Below are positions 52,355 through 61,575 of a DNA stretch of 64,000 bases, piece after piece. Under the pieces are notes generated by a model that was not told where the DNA came from, ran no database searches, and saw nothing but the letters and a program-made list of their open reading frames with translations. Positions within the stretch are counted from its first letter, which is position 1; each line of letters begins with the position of its first letter. The stretch spans positions 50,218 to 114,217 of the forward strand of contig NZ_CALJPC010000059.1 of the NCBI RefSeq assembly GCF_937981295.1. Reading direction: 5' to 3'. Source of the DNA: an uncultured Campylobacter sp. Lineage in GTDB: Bacteria > Campylobacterota > Campylobacteria > Campylobacterales > Campylobacteraceae. The position numbers and the translations under genes are program-made.

Positions 52355-53521
52355 ATGGATTTTCAAATAGACGCCGCAGACGGCGCGGCGCGCGCCTGCA
52401 CGATCCGCACTGCGCACAGCACGATTCGCACCCCCGTTTTTATGCCGGTCGGCACCGTGGGCGCGGTAAAGGCGCTCGATGCTACGGACGTAGCCGAAAT
52501 TTTAGACGCGCAGATCATCCTTGCTAACACCTATCATATGTATCTGCGTCCGGGCTCGCGGGTAGTGGCGGGCTTCGGCGGGCTGCACGGATTTACGAAA
52601 TTTCCCCGCAGCTTTCTGACTGACAGCGGCGGCTTTCAGGCTTTTAGCTTGCGTGCAAACACCAAAAACGACGAGGGCGGCATAAAATTTAAAAGCCACA
52701 TTGACGGCAGCATGCATTATTTCACGCCGCGCTCGGTGCTAGATACGCAGTATGAGCTAAACTCCGATATTATGATGATTTTAGACGATTTGGTGGAGCT
52801 GCCGCGCGAGCCTGGCGCATTGAGCTGCGATGAGAGATCGCGGCTTAAAAAGCGGATCGATCTAAGCGTCGCGCGCACGATAAAATGGGCTCGCGAGGCG
52901 ATAGATTATCACGAGACCATGAAATCTCGCGGCCTGCACGCTCATCAAAACATCTTCGGTATCATACAAGGCGGCACCGATGCGCAGGCGCGCAAATTTT
53001 GCGCCGAAGCGCTGTGCAAGATGAGCTTCGACGGGCTTGCGATCGGAGGGCTTAGCGTAGGCGAGAAAAACGAGCTGATGTACGACACGGTAGAAGCCAT
53101 GATGCCATACGTCGATGCGGCGCGCCCGCGATATTTGATGGGGGTCGGCACGCCCGAGGATCTCGTCGAAAACGTCGCTCGCGGCGTAGATATGTTCGAC
53201 TGCGTGATGCCTACGCGCAATGCCCGCAACGGCACGCTATTTACGAGCTTCGGCAAGATCAGCATCAAAAACGCGGGCTTTATCAGCGATCACGATCCGA
53301 TCGATCCGCACTGCGACTGCTACACGTGCAAGCGCTTCAGTCGCGGCTATCTAAATCATCTATTTCGCGCGCGCGAGCTTAGTTTTTACCGCCTCGCGAG
53401 CATTCACAATCTGCACTACTACCTGCGCCTTGCCGCGGATATGAGAGAGGCGATCATGCACGGGCGGTTTGCCGAGTTTAGGCGGGAATTCTACGCCGCA
53501 CGAAACGGGGCGCGAGATTAA
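52355..53521 (+). CDS. tgt: tRNA-guanine transglycosylase
   Basis: A 388-residue enzyme exchanging guanine 34 for preQ1 in GUN-anticodon tRNAs. Landmarks: RTPVFMPVGTVGAVKA, LANTYHMYLRPG, FLTDSGGFQAFSL, IIQGGTD, GGLSVGEKN, the nucleophile region MGVGTPEDLVENV...DMFDCVMPTRNARNG, and the zinc site CDCYTCKRFSRGYLNHLF. Length is normal. In H. pylori tgt lies close to aroB as I recall; here the metal cluster lies between that run and tgt. Confidence 0.97.
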   Translation: MDFQIDAADGAARACTIRTAHSTIRTPVFMPVGTVGAVKALDATDVAEILDAQIILANTYHMYLRPGSRVVAGFGGLHGFTKFPRSFLTDSGGFQAFSLRANTKNDEGGIKFKSHIDGSMHYFTPRSVLDTQYELNSDIMMILDDLVELPREPGALSCDERSRLKKRIDLSVARTIKWAREAIDYHETMKSRGLHAHQNIFGIIQGGTDAQARKFCAEALCKMSFDGLAIGGLSVGEKNELMYDTVEAMMPYVDAARPRYLMGVGTPEDLVENVARGVDMFDCVMPTRNARNGTLFTSFGKISIKNAGFISDHDPIDPHCDCYTCKRFSRGYLNHLFRARELSFYRLASIHNLHYYLRLAADMREAIMHGRFAEFRREFYAARNGARD

Positions 53522-54192
53522 ATTTCAGCAGGCGAGGGCGTGGAATTTAGCGCGATAGTTAAATTTAGCCGCGGCAGCGGGCGGAATTTTAATACGGCGC
53601 GCGGCTAAATTTAAACGCGACAAAATTCGGGCAGTGAAATTTTAAGAGCTGCGTAGCGTGGAGCTTGTAGCTTTAAATTTGATTTAAATTCTGAGCTTAG
53701 GCTTTCGTATCGATTAGAATTTTATTTCGGCAAAATTTTATTATGATAGAGTTATGTCTTGGAATTTTGCCGTAGAATGCGATGTGAAATTTAGCTTTGA
53801 ATTTCGCGCCGAATTGCGTGGATAAAATTCTGCGTCGATATGTGCTGAGCGCGTGAGATTTAAAGATGGATTTTAGCGGTAGGATTTTACAGACGCGATG
53901 TCAATTGCCGCGGCTTTTATCAAATAAAAGGGGAGACATTGCATCGAAATTTCTCAGGCATTGGTGTATTTTTGTAAGCGCGCGTTAACGCGTATAAAAG
54001 ACATATATTGCTTTAGGGCGTGCGATCTGCGCCTACAATTGCGGAATTTTATTGCGATAAAATTTTACTTTGATAAAGTTCAAATCCCCGCTAAATTCTG
54101 TCTTCGTGCTAAATTTTGTGATGAAATTTTGAGTGGAATTCTATCGTAGTAAAATTTCATCATAGCGAGATTTGCAGCAAAATTTTGTAAAA
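53522..54192. other. 671-base convergent gap after tgt
   Basis: No credible gene (a 62-codon frame at 53961-54149 is filler-like). It holds the 15-bp inverted repeat at 53559-53614 and many AAATTT/AAATTTTA words. GTTCAAATCCCC at 54079-54090 recalls a tRNA T-arm, but no stem or cloverleaf surrounds it. Confidence 0.5.
53559..53614. repeat. 15-bp perfect inverted repeat after tgt
   Basis: TTAAATTTAGCCGCG (53559-53573) and CGCGGCTAAATTTAA (53600-53614) are exact complements around a 26-base loop. It starts 38 bases after the tgt stop; terminator or repeat-family element. Confidence 0.65.
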
Positions 54193-55329
54193 TTATTTTT
54201 TAATTCGTCTTAGCATACAAAATCCAAGGAAATAAAGCGGCGACATAACGATAAAAATTATGATGTATCTCCACACCGTGCTCGCAAAAAATAGCCCTGT
54301 AAGCTCCATAAATTTCATCGACGCGCCAGTATAGCGGTCGCCGATGCCGATGAAAATAATAGCCGCGAGCTCCACAAGCAGCGCAGGAGCAAATAGGATT
54401 GAGCCTGCAGTTTTGAAAAACATAAACGCAAACGCCTTGAACTTATAATAAAACGAAATGAGCCCAAGTCCGATCACGCCGCAGATGAAAAACTGCTCGA
54501 ACTCATCTAGCCCCAGGCTCTTATCCTGCAGGATCGTAGAGATGACGCACAGGATGATAAAGACGTTGTAGTTCGCCATTTGACGCATCGGGTATTGATC
54601 GTGCGTCGCTATGGAGAGTAGGTTTATCGCGCGGTTAAGCGGCAACAGATAAAATAGCGCAAAACTAAGAAAAATCAGCAGGTCCATTACCATATAAACC
54701 GTGTCTTGATTAACGTAAGCTTCGATCTGTGAAAAAGATAGAAATATGCTTGCGATTTGCGAGCGGAATATCAAAATAATGACTATCGGCGCTATGGGCA
54801 GGATTATGGATTTAAGCCCTTCCTTACGGATGGATGAAGTATAAATTTTACTCTCGACGCTTTGCATAGTGCGTAGGTCGTCTGTTTGGACGAACTCAAA
54901 TCCAAAGAATTTCGGTTTTTTTGCACTCGTAGGCTTGGCTTTGCGGTTAAATTTAAATTTATTAAATTTTTTTGCGATTTTTGTTACTTTTGTGGTGGAT
55001 CTATCCTCTGCGATATTTTCGGCGGAATTTTGAGGAGACGACTGCTCTGCTGCGTCTATCTCTATGAAATTTTTAGGATCAGAAATCCAGTCGTTATTTT
55101 GCTTTGTGGCTTCTTTTGCCTGTGAAGCCGCTTTTTGCGCCGCACGATCCTTGGATTTGGACGTGTCCACGCGCTCGATATTTATCGCGCTGGATGCTAG
55201 CGTGTCGAAGCTTACCTCATCGCCGTCGGTTAGGCTAGGATCGCGCTCGCCTAGCATTTCGTAGCTATACTCGACCCCGCCCGTGGCGACTATGACATTT
55301 TCACCTCTGATAAATCCGATAAGTCTCAT
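54193..55329 (-). CDS. Hypothetical membrane protein with small N-terminal domain
   Basis: A 378-residue protein. The first about 50 residues (MRLIGFIRGENVIVATGGVEYSYEM ... EVSFDTLASSAINIERV) look like a small beta-barrel of the cold-shock/OB kind. A Lys/Ala/Gln-rich linker (about 55-150) follows, then five or six membrane helices (about 170-375; SIILPIAPIVIILIF, MVMDLLIFLSFALFYLL, NVFIILCVISTIL, FFICGVIGLGLISFYY, ILFAPALLVELAAIIFIGIG, YIIIFIVMSPLYFLGF). I do not recognise the family. Located 60 bases after glmS on the same strand, possibly co-transcribed. Convergent with tgt. Function unknown. Confidence 0.7.
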   Translation of the reverse strand: MRLIGFIRGENVIVATGGVEYSYEMLGERDPSLTDGDEVSFDTLASSAINIERVDTSKSKDRAAQKAASQAKEATKQNNDWISDPKNFIEIDAAEQSSPQNSAENIAEDRSTTKVTKIAKKFNKFKFNRKAKPTSAKKPKFFGFEFVQTDDLRTMQSVESKIYTSSIRKEGLKSIILPIAPIVIILIFRSQIASIFLSFSQIEAYVNQDTVYMVMDLLIFLSFALFYLLPLNRAINLLSIATHDQYPMRQMANYNVFIILCVISTILQDKSLGLDEFEQFFICGVIGLGLISFYYKFKAFAFMFFKTAGSILFAPALLVELAAIIFIGIGDRYTGASMKFMELTGLFFASTVWRYIIIFIVMSPLYFLGFCMLRRIKK

Positions 55330-55389
55330 ATACTAACATTCCCCGATTTTTTAATGAGAAATATTAGTCAAAATGAACTTAAAAAACGA

Positions 55390-57207
55390 TTATTCTACGG
55401 TGACACTTTTGGCTAAATTTCGCGGCATATCCACATCATTGCCAAGTCTGACGGAGATTTCAAGAGCTAGAATTTGTAAAATTATCATCATCTCAAAAAA
55501 CTCGCTCATCGCGTGGCTCTGCTCGCTCGTTTTGATAAAATCATCCGCGATTTCCGGCTCTTCCGGGCTGATAGCTAAAATATACGCATCGCGCGCGGCA
55601 AGCTCTTCGACATTGCTTTTCGTTTTTTCGTAGAGCAAATGCTTTGGCATCAGCGCAACCGTAAAGAGATTAGAATCCGCAAGCGCGATCGGACCGTGTT
55701 TCATCTCGCCGCTCGGATAGCCCTCCGCGTGCAGATAGGAGATCTCTTTGAGCTTGAGCGCGCCCTCAAGAGCGAGCGGATAGAAAATATCGCGCCCGAT
55801 AAAGAAAAAGCCGTGTCCGTGCAGATAGTGCTTACTCATGCGGTAAATTTTATCCTGCAAGCCGTCCTTAATCTTTAAAATTTGCGGGATATGAAGCATC
55901 GCTGAAATTTCAGCGGAATTCATGCGCGCTGAGATGACCTCGCGCAGATTTGCAAGATACACCACAAACATCCATAGCACCATAACTTGCGTCGCAAAAG
56001 CCTTCGTAGATGCTACGCCCTTTTCGATGCCTGCGCGGGTGAGGATCACGCTGCCTGCCATGCGCACGATCGAGCTGTTATCGACGTTGCAGATCGCAAG
56101 CGTCCTAAGACCGGCCTTTTTAGCGATATGCAGCGCCTCTAGGGTATCGGCGGTCTCGCCACTTTGCGAGATCACGATAAATAAGGAATTCTTGTTTAAA
56201 AAGGGTTCTTTATAGCGGAATTCGCTAGCAACTTCCACTTTCGTACGGATTTTAGCGATGCGCTCGAAAAGATACGAACTTACGAGCGCGGCGTGATAGC
56301 TCGTACCGCAAGCGCATAGTACAACCTCGTCGATGCCCTCAAACATCGCCGCATCAAGTTCGTCAAATTTTATCTTGCCGCCCTTTATTACGCGCCCCAT
56401 CATTGCTTCAGTTACTACTTGCGCTTGCTCGTAAATTTCTTTTTCCATAAAAAATCTAAAGCCCTCTTTTTGCGCATAGCCTTTATCTTTCGGAAGCTCA
56501 CTAAAGGCGCAATTATGCGGTTTAGAGTTTTTAAAAATGTCGATTTGCCCAAGCTTTGCAACGCCGTAAATTTGATCGTCCAGATATGCAGCCGTATTCG
56601 CAAGCCCGATGAGCGGAGCATCCGAGGAGCTAAAGAAAATTTCGTTTTTATCGTTTTTTGCGACGATCAGCGGAGCTGCGTTTTTGGCAAAGAAAATTTC
56701 TCCGGGTGCTGCTTTCGTGATCAAAAGCGTTGCATATGCGCCTTTTAGTCGTTTAATTGTAGCTTCGTACGCTTTAAATGCGTCGTTACTAGCCTTGAAA
56801 TTTTTCTCAAAAAGATGCACGATCACTTCAGTATCGGTCTGGCTTAAAAATTTCACGCCATCCGCTTCGAGCTCGTCCTTTAGCTCGATGTAGTTTTCGA
56901 TGATGCCGTTATGTACGACGAAGCTAAAATCTCCAAAATGCGGATGCGCGTTAAGCTCGGTGGGCTTTCCGTGCGTCGCCCAGCGAGTATGCCCGATCGC
57001 AACGCCAAAGCCTTGCGAAGTGAAATCTTTCATCTTTTCTTCGAGATTATTTAGCTTGCCGACCGCTTTGAAGTACTTTATATTCGCACTCTCATCCATC
57101 ACGGCAAGCCCAGCGCTGTCGTATCCGCGATACTCGAGTTCCTTCAGTCCGTTTATTATGATTTTTTTCTTTTCGGCATTTCCTATGTAGCCTACGATTC
57201 CACACAT
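55390..57207 (-). CDS. glmS: Glucosamine-6-phosphate synthase (isomerising)
   Basis: A 605-residue enzyme making glucosamine-6-phosphate from fructose-6-phosphate and glutamine, first step toward UDP-GlcNAc for peptidoglycan and LOS. N-terminal glutaminase with Cys2 nucleophile (CGIVGYIGN) and HTRWATHG; two SIS domains (VLCACGTSYHAALVSSYLFE, VISQSGETADTLEAL, HGHGFFFIGRDIFYPLALEGALKLKEISYLHAE in pieces); end DVDMPRNLAKSVTVE. Full length. AAGGAAAGC precedes the ATG. Divergent from mqnE. No glmS ribozyme features are expected or seen. Confidence 0.98.
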   Translation of the reverse strand: MCGIVGYIGNAEKKKIIINGLKELEYRGYDSAGLAVMDESANIKYFKAVGKLNNLEEKMKDFTSQGFGVAIGHTRWATHGKPTELNAHPHFGDFSFVVHNGIIENYIELKDELEADGVKFLSQTDTEVIVHLFEKNFKASNDAFKAYEATIKRLKGAYATLLITKAAPGEIFFAKNAAPLIVAKNDKNEIFFSSSDAPLIGLANTAAYLDDQIYGVAKLGQIDIFKNSKPHNCAFSELPKDKGYAQKEGFRFFMEKEIYEQAQVVTEAMMGRVIKGGKIKFDELDAAMFEGIDEVVLCACGTSYHAALVSSYLFERIAKIRTKVEVASEFRYKEPFLNKNSLFIVISQSGETADTLEALHIAKKAGLRTLAICNVDNSSIVRMAGSVILTRAGIEKGVASTKAFATQVMVLWMFVVYLANLREVISARMNSAEISAMLHIPQILKIKDGLQDKIYRMSKHYLHGHGFFFIGRDIFYPLALEGALKLKEISYLHAEGYPSGEMKHGPIALADSNLFTVALMPKHLLYEKTKSNVEELAARDAYILAISPEEPEIADDFIKTSEQSHAMSEFFEMMIILQILALEISVRLGNDVDMPRNLAKSVTVE

Positions 57208-57315
57208 TTTGCTTTCCTTATTTAAAATTTGGCGCCCATTTTACTACGCTATTTTAAATTAACGAAATTCGGCTCTAAATTTAGTCCGCTTATCCGTTTT
57301 GTAAGCAAAAAATTA

Positions 57316-57321
57316 TATAAT
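57316..57321 (+). promoter_or_regulatory. -10 box of the mqnE operon
   Basis: TATAAT 27 bases before the mqnE ATG in the divergent glmS/mqnE space, after an A-rich stretch. No -35 box at the right distance. Confidence 0.5.
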
Positions 57322-57348
57322 TAGCACAAAATTTGGCTTGGGAAATCG

Positions 57349-58431
57349 ATGGAAATTTTAGAAAAACTACAAAGCGGCGAGAGATTAAATTACGAAGACG
57401 GCGTGAAATTATGGGATTTAGATCTTTTCGATCTGGGCAAATTCGCCTTTGCTATTCGCAAAGAAAAAAACGGCAAAAACGTCTATTTTAACGCAAATCG
57501 TCATATCAATCCTTCGAATTTATGCGCAGATACCTGTAAATTTTGCGCATTTTCGGCGCACCGCAAGAACGAAAACGCCTATACGATGAGCGATGATGAG
57601 ATCATGCGTATCGTGGATGAGACGGTAGCGCGCGGCACGAAGGAGATTCATATCGTAAGCTCGCACAACCCATTCGTTACGCCGCAGCAATATTTGGGAA
57701 TTTTCAAAGCGATAAAGCAAAAATATCCGCTTTTGCACATCAAGGCGATGACCGCGGCGGAGATCGATTACTGGCGGCGAAAGTGGAATATGAGCTACGA
57801 AGAGACGATAGAACTGATGATGCAAAGCGGCGTGGATTCGATGCCGGGCGGCGGCGCCGAAATTTTTGACGAGGACGTGCGCGATAAAATTTGCAAAGGC
57901 AAGGTCTCAAGCGAGCAGTGGCTGCAAATCCACTCGCTGTGGCATGCGCGCGGGCGTCAGAGCAACGCCACGATGCTCTTTGGACATATCGAAAGCCGCG
58001 CTCACCGCATCGATCACATCTTGCGCATCCGTGCGCTGCAAGATGAGAGCCTAGCTCGCGCTAACGGCGGCGGTTTCAACGCCTTCATTCCGCTCGTGTA
58101 TCAGCGCGAGAATAACTACTTGGATGTGAAGGGCTTTTTGGGCTCGGTCGAAATTTTAAAAACGATCGCGATTAGTAGAATTTTGCTCGACAACGTCGCG
58201 CACATCAAGGCGTATTGGGCGACCTCGACGCTAAGCTTAGCTCTCGTAGCGCAGGATTTCGGCGCGGACGATCTTGACGGCACGATCGAGAACGAAAGCA
58301 TTCAAAGCAGCGCCGGCGCCGGCAGCAAAAAAGGGCAGAGCAAGCGCGATTTTATCGATATGATCGGCACCGCGGGCTTTGTGCCCGTAGAGCGCGACAG
58401 CTTATATAATCAGATCGAAATTTACGAATAA
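57349..58431 (+). CDS. mqnE: Aminodeoxyfutalosine synthase
   Basis: A 360-residue radical-SAM enzyme of the futalosine menaquinone pathway, joining SAM-derived adenosyl to 3-[(1-carboxyvinyl)oxy]benzoate. The cluster motif is CADTCKFCAFS, preceded by FNANRHINPSNL; HIVSSHNPF, SMPGGGAEIF and GHIESRAHRIDHI are typical. The last part DDLDGTIENESIQSSAGA and PVERDSLYN matches the family. MqnE is preferred over MqnC by the NRHINPSN context and length; the two are close relatives. Followed by a purine permease after 18 bases. Confidence 0.9.
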   Translation: MEILEKLQSGERLNYEDGVKLWDLDLFDLGKFAFAIRKEKNGKNVYFNANRHINPSNLCADTCKFCAFSAHRKNENAYTMSDDEIMRIVDETVARGTKEIHIVSSHNPFVTPQQYLGIFKAIKQKYPLLHIKAMTAAEIDYWRRKWNMSYEETIELMMQSGVDSMPGGGAEIFDEDVRDKICKGKVSSEQWLQIHSLWHARGRQSNATMLFGHIESRAHRIDHILRIRALQDESLARANGGGFNAFIPLVYQRENNYLDVKGFLGSVEILKTIAISRILLDNVAHIKAYWATSTLSLALVAQDFGADDLDGTIENESIQSSAGAGSKKGQSKRDFIDMIGTAGFVPVERDSLYNQIEIYE

Positions 58432-58449
58432 ATTCTAAAGGAGGAGCAA

Positions 58450-59745
58450 GTGGAGAAATTCTTTCATCTCGCCGCGGCAAAAACGTCGGTAAGGCAGGAG
58501 CTTATCGCAGGGCTTACTACGTTTTTGGCGATGATTTACATCGTGCCGGTAAACGCTAACATTATGAGCATTGCAGGCATGCCGTTTGATGCGCTGGTTA
58601 CGGCAACCGCGCTTATTACGATAATCGCGACGTTATTTAACGGGCTTTTTGCAAATACCCCCGTAGCGCTTAGCGTCGGCATGGGGCTAAATGCGTATTT
58701 TACCTTTGCGTTGTGCGTGGATGCGAAGATGCCGTGGCAGAGTGCACTTGGCATCGTAGCGATAAGCGGAGCGCTTTTTACCGTGCTTTCGTTTACCAAT
58801 TTTCGCGTTTGGGTTATCAAATCTATCCCACTTGATCTGCGTCGCGCAATAAGTGCGGGTATCGGGGCTTTCATCTGCTTCATCGGACTTAAGCAGATGG
58901 GCGTCATCGCGCCTAGTCAGGCGACGCTAGTAACTTTAGGAAATTTAAAAGATCTAAACGTTTTGCTTGGAATTTTAGGCTTAGCGGTCGTGCTGGTGCT
59001 CTTCGTGCTTAGAATCAAGGCGGCGTTTATCTTAAGCATTTTGATTACTTCGTGCGTTGCGTGGGTGGCTGGAATTTCGCCCGCACCGCATGGCATAGTA
59101 AGCGCGCCAAGCGGCATAACGCCGATATTTGCTAAGCTAGATATCCCCGGAGCGCTAAAGCTCGCGTTCGTACCTTTTATAATCACATTTTTCGTTACGC
59201 ATCTATTCGATAGCATCGGTACTCTAACCGGCGTGGGAAACCGCGCGGGGCTTTTTGGAGAGAATAGCAAAGACGGCATGAAAAAACTATCTAGAAATTT
59301 AACCTCCGATGCGATAGGCAGCGTTGCGGGCGCCGTTATAGGAACGAGTACGGTTACTGCATTTGCTGAGAGCGCCAGCGGAGTAGAAGCGGGCGGCCGC
59401 ACGGGGCTAACGGCGGTATTTTGCGCTATATTTTTCGTGCTGACGCTGTTTATGCTACCGCTATTTAAGGCGATCCCCGCAAATGCGATCTATCCGATCC
59501 TCGTAATGGTCGGGGTTTTAATGTTTAGCGAGCTTGGCAAGATCGATTATAGCGACGCGGGAATTCTAATCCCTGCGTTTTTTATAGTATTTTTGATGCC
59601 CTTTACCTACTCGATCACCAACGGCTTAAGCTTCGGCTTCATCGCATATATCGTAGTTAGACTCGCTCAGCGCAGGATAAAAGATTTAAATTTCGGCGTT
59701 TTGACGCTTGGATTTATCAGCGTTTTAGTATTTTTAATGCATTAA
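58450..59745 (+). CDS. NCS2-family purine permease
   Basis: A 431-residue inner-membrane transporter with about 12-14 helices, of the AzgA/PbuG (guanine, hypoxanthine, adenine) branch of NCS2. Typical words: RQELIAGLTTFLAMIYIVPVNANIM at the start, GMGLNAYFTFALC, GIGAFICFIGLKQMG, FFVTHLFDSIGTLTGVGNRAG, and GTSTVTAFAESASGVEAGGRTGL. It starts at GTG with AAAGGAGGAG directly upstream. It lies between mqnE and a phosphoribosyltransferase; adenine released by the futalosine and methylthioadenosine routes plus purine salvage would link them. That link is inference. Confidence 0.92.
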   Translation: MEKFFHLAAAKTSVRQELIAGLTTFLAMIYIVPVNANIMSIAGMPFDALVTATALITIIATLFNGLFANTPVALSVGMGLNAYFTFALCVDAKMPWQSALGIVAISGALFTVLSFTNFRVWVIKSIPLDLRRAISAGIGAFICFIGLKQMGVIAPSQATLVTLGNLKDLNVLLGILGLAVVLVLFVLRIKAAFILSILITSCVAWVAGISPAPHGIVSAPSGITPIFAKLDIPGALKLAFVPFIITFFVTHLFDSIGTLTGVGNRAGLFGENSKDGMKKLSRNLTSDAIGSVAGAVIGTSTVTAFAESASGVEAGGRTGLTAVFCAIFFVLTLFMLPLFKAIPANAIYPILVMVGVLMFSELGKIDYSDAGILIPAFFIVFLMPFTYSITNGLSFGFIAYIVVRLAQRRIKDLNFGVLTLGFISVLVFLMH

Positions 59746-59760
59746 ATTTTAAGGAAAGAT

Positions 59761-60210
59761 ATGAGATTTTATAGTTTTGACGAGATGGACCGCGACGCAA
59801 GAGTTATAGCAAAGCAGGTTAGGGACGAATTTATGCCCGATGCAATCGTGGCGATCGCTAGAGGCGGGCTCACATTCGGTCATGCACTAGCCAACGCGCT
59901 TGATATGCGGACGATATTTTCGATAAATTCCATCCACTACGCAGACACCAAAAAGCTCGACACCATCGACGTTTTCAACGTGCCCGATCTGGAGCTTTAC
60001 AAGCGCGTGCTGCTGGTGGACGATATCATCGACAGCGGCGACAGCATGGTCGAGATCAAGCGCGTGCTGCTGGAGAAATTTCCGCAAATAGAGCTTAAAA
60101 CCGCGGTGATTTTTTACAAACCCAAGGCGCTTATCCAGCCCGATTTTAAAATTTCAAAGACGGATGAGTGGATAAATTTCTTTTGGGAAAATTATACGAT
60201 AGAGGAATGA
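59761..60210 (+). CDS. Purine-type phosphoribosyltransferase
   Basis: A 149-residue type I phosphoribosyltransferase. The PRPP loop VLLVDDIIDSGDSM (about 80-93) and the IVAIARGGLTFGHALANAL loop are clear; the hood is short. The closest functional guess is Gpt-like (xanthine/guanine/hypoxanthine), because the preceding gene is a purine permease; uptake and trapping would be coupled. TTTTAAGGAAAGAT precedes the ATG, 15 bases after the permease stop. Followed by a hairpin (60225). Confidence 0.88.
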   Translation: MRFYSFDEMDRDARVIAKQVRDEFMPDAIVAIARGGLTFGHALANALDMRTIFSINSIHYADTKKLDTIDVFNVPDLELYKRVLLVDDIIDSGDSMVEIKRVLLEKFPQIELKTAVIFYKPKALIQPDFKISKTDEWINFFWENYTIEE

Positions 60211-60224
60211 AGCGGCACGCGGTT

Positions 60225-60250
60225 AAATTTAGCGGCTAAATTTTAAAAGA
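60225..60250 (+). terminator. Candidate terminator after the phosphoribosyltransferase gene
   Basis: AAATTTAGC (60225-60233) and GCTAAATTT (60235-60243) mirror around a single G; in RNA the stem would be AAATTTAG/CTAAATTT with a CGG loop, followed by TTAAAAG. Confidence 0.4.
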
Positions 60251-60327
60251 TTCGACGGCTTAAATTTTATAAATTTCGGCCGTAAAATTTAGGCTGTAAA
60301 TTTAAAGTGCCCGTAGCAAGGATGAGA

Positions 60328-61548
60328 GTGAAGAAGCTTTATCAAAACGAAATTTTCGTAATCTCCATAATGTACCTGTTTCAGGGCATATTTCTGCTTT
60401 ATGCGATCTCAAATTTAAGCATCAGCTACTACGAAGCCGAAATTTTTTACGATAAAAAATCCCTCGTTTCGCTAATCGCAAATTTAAGCTGCGAAATTTT
60501 CGGGCGCAACGACTACGCCTTGCGCATACCGTTTATTTTGATCCACTTCGCAAACGCCGCGATGATCTATAAAATTTCAAAATTTATTCTAAAGCGTCGC
60601 TTCGATAGAGTGGTCGCTACGGCGCTATTTATGGCGCTTCCTGCGTCTATGAGTAGCGCGATTTTGCTAAATCCCGCGGGCATCATCGTTTTTTTCACAC
60701 TGCTGGCGATCTATTTTGCAAAGAGCGAATACAATATCGCGCTTTTCGTGCTTCTATCCGTTTGCGCCCTGATCGACCGCGCGTTTTTTATGCTATACGT
60801 CGGCTTTGGAATTTGGGCGCTTTATACGCGCAAAAAGGAGCTTTTGCTACTTTGCATAGCGCTATTTAGCTTCAGCGTGATTTTTTACGACGTGAGCTCT
60901 GAGGGCAAGCCGAAGGGGTATTTTTTAGACACCGTGGGCGTTTTTGCGGGCGCGTTTTCGCCTTTAGTGTTTTTATTTTTCATCTACACTATCTATAGAA
61001 TTTGGATCAAAGAGGAAAAGAGCCTGCTATGGTTCATCGCTACAAGTGCGCTTTGTCTAACGATGCTTTTTTCTCTAAGACAGCGCGTGCCGCTTGAGAT
61101 GATGCTGCCGTATTGCGTCATCGCTACGCCTTTGATTATTCGGGTTTTATTTAATTCATACCGCGTTAGATTGCCTAAATTTCGTACTTTTCATAAGATT
61201 GCCGTAGGTGTGACGCTGGTAAGCTTAGCGGTAAGTTATTTTGCAGTGATTTTTAGCGATGTGATGTATGGGGCGATGTTCGCAAACAAACCGCAGCGGC
61301 ATTTTATCTATAAATTTGACGTAGCTAGGCAGCTGGCAAGTGAGTTAAAAAATCGCGGAGTAAAAAGCGTAAGCTGCGAGGACGAGAGGCTCTGCCTGCG
61401 CCTAAAATTTTACGGACTGCCTAGCGGGGACAGCGCTTTTATCTATGCGGATGAGTCGGAATATGTCTCGGATCATAAAAATTCGATACAAAATATAGAT
61501 ATTTACAAGCGAGGCGTGCGAATTGCGAAATTTTATGTTAAAATATAA
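60328..61548 (+). CDS. GT39/ArnT-like multi-pass membrane protein
   Basis: A 406-residue inner-membrane protein with about 9-10 helices. The first extracytoplasmic loop and its context (ISYYEAEIFYDKKSLVS ... IFGRNDYALRIPFILIHF) follow the pattern of GT39/ArnT-like lipid-linked glycosyltransferases, in which an acidic residue before the 'G-x-N-D/E-xx-LR-P' stretch is catalytic. The C-terminal soluble domain is small. Start at GTG 60328 is preferred because AAGGA lies five bases before it; ATG 60322 would put AAGG against the start codon and GTG 60307 has no site. It is 27 bases before the pseudopilin gene. Substrate unknown. Confidence 0.7.
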   Translation: MKKLYQNEIFVISIMYLFQGIFLLYAISNLSISYYEAEIFYDKKSLVSLIANLSCEIFGRNDYALRIPFILIHFANAAMIYKISKFILKRRFDRVVATALFMALPASMSSAILLNPAGIIVFFTLLAIYFAKSEYNIALFVLLSVCALIDRAFFMLYVGFGIWALYTRKKELLLLCIALFSFSVIFYDVSSEGKPKGYFLDTVGVFAGAFSPLVFLFFIYTIYRIWIKEEKSLLWFIATSALCLTMLFSLRQRVPLEMMLPYCVIATPLIIRVLFNSYRVRLPKFRTFHKIAVGVTLVSLAVSYFAVIFSDVMYGAMFANKPQRHFIYKFDVARQLASELKNRGVKSVSCEDERLCLRLKFYGLPSGDSAFIYADESEYVSDHKNSIQNIDIYKRGVRIAKFYVKI

Positions 61549-61575
61549 ACAAAATTTTTATGAAAGGTAAAAATT

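Noticed and set aside
54079..54090. GTTCAAATCCCC as a tRNA T-arm
   Set aside because: No complementary stem and no acceptor, D or anticodon arms around it.
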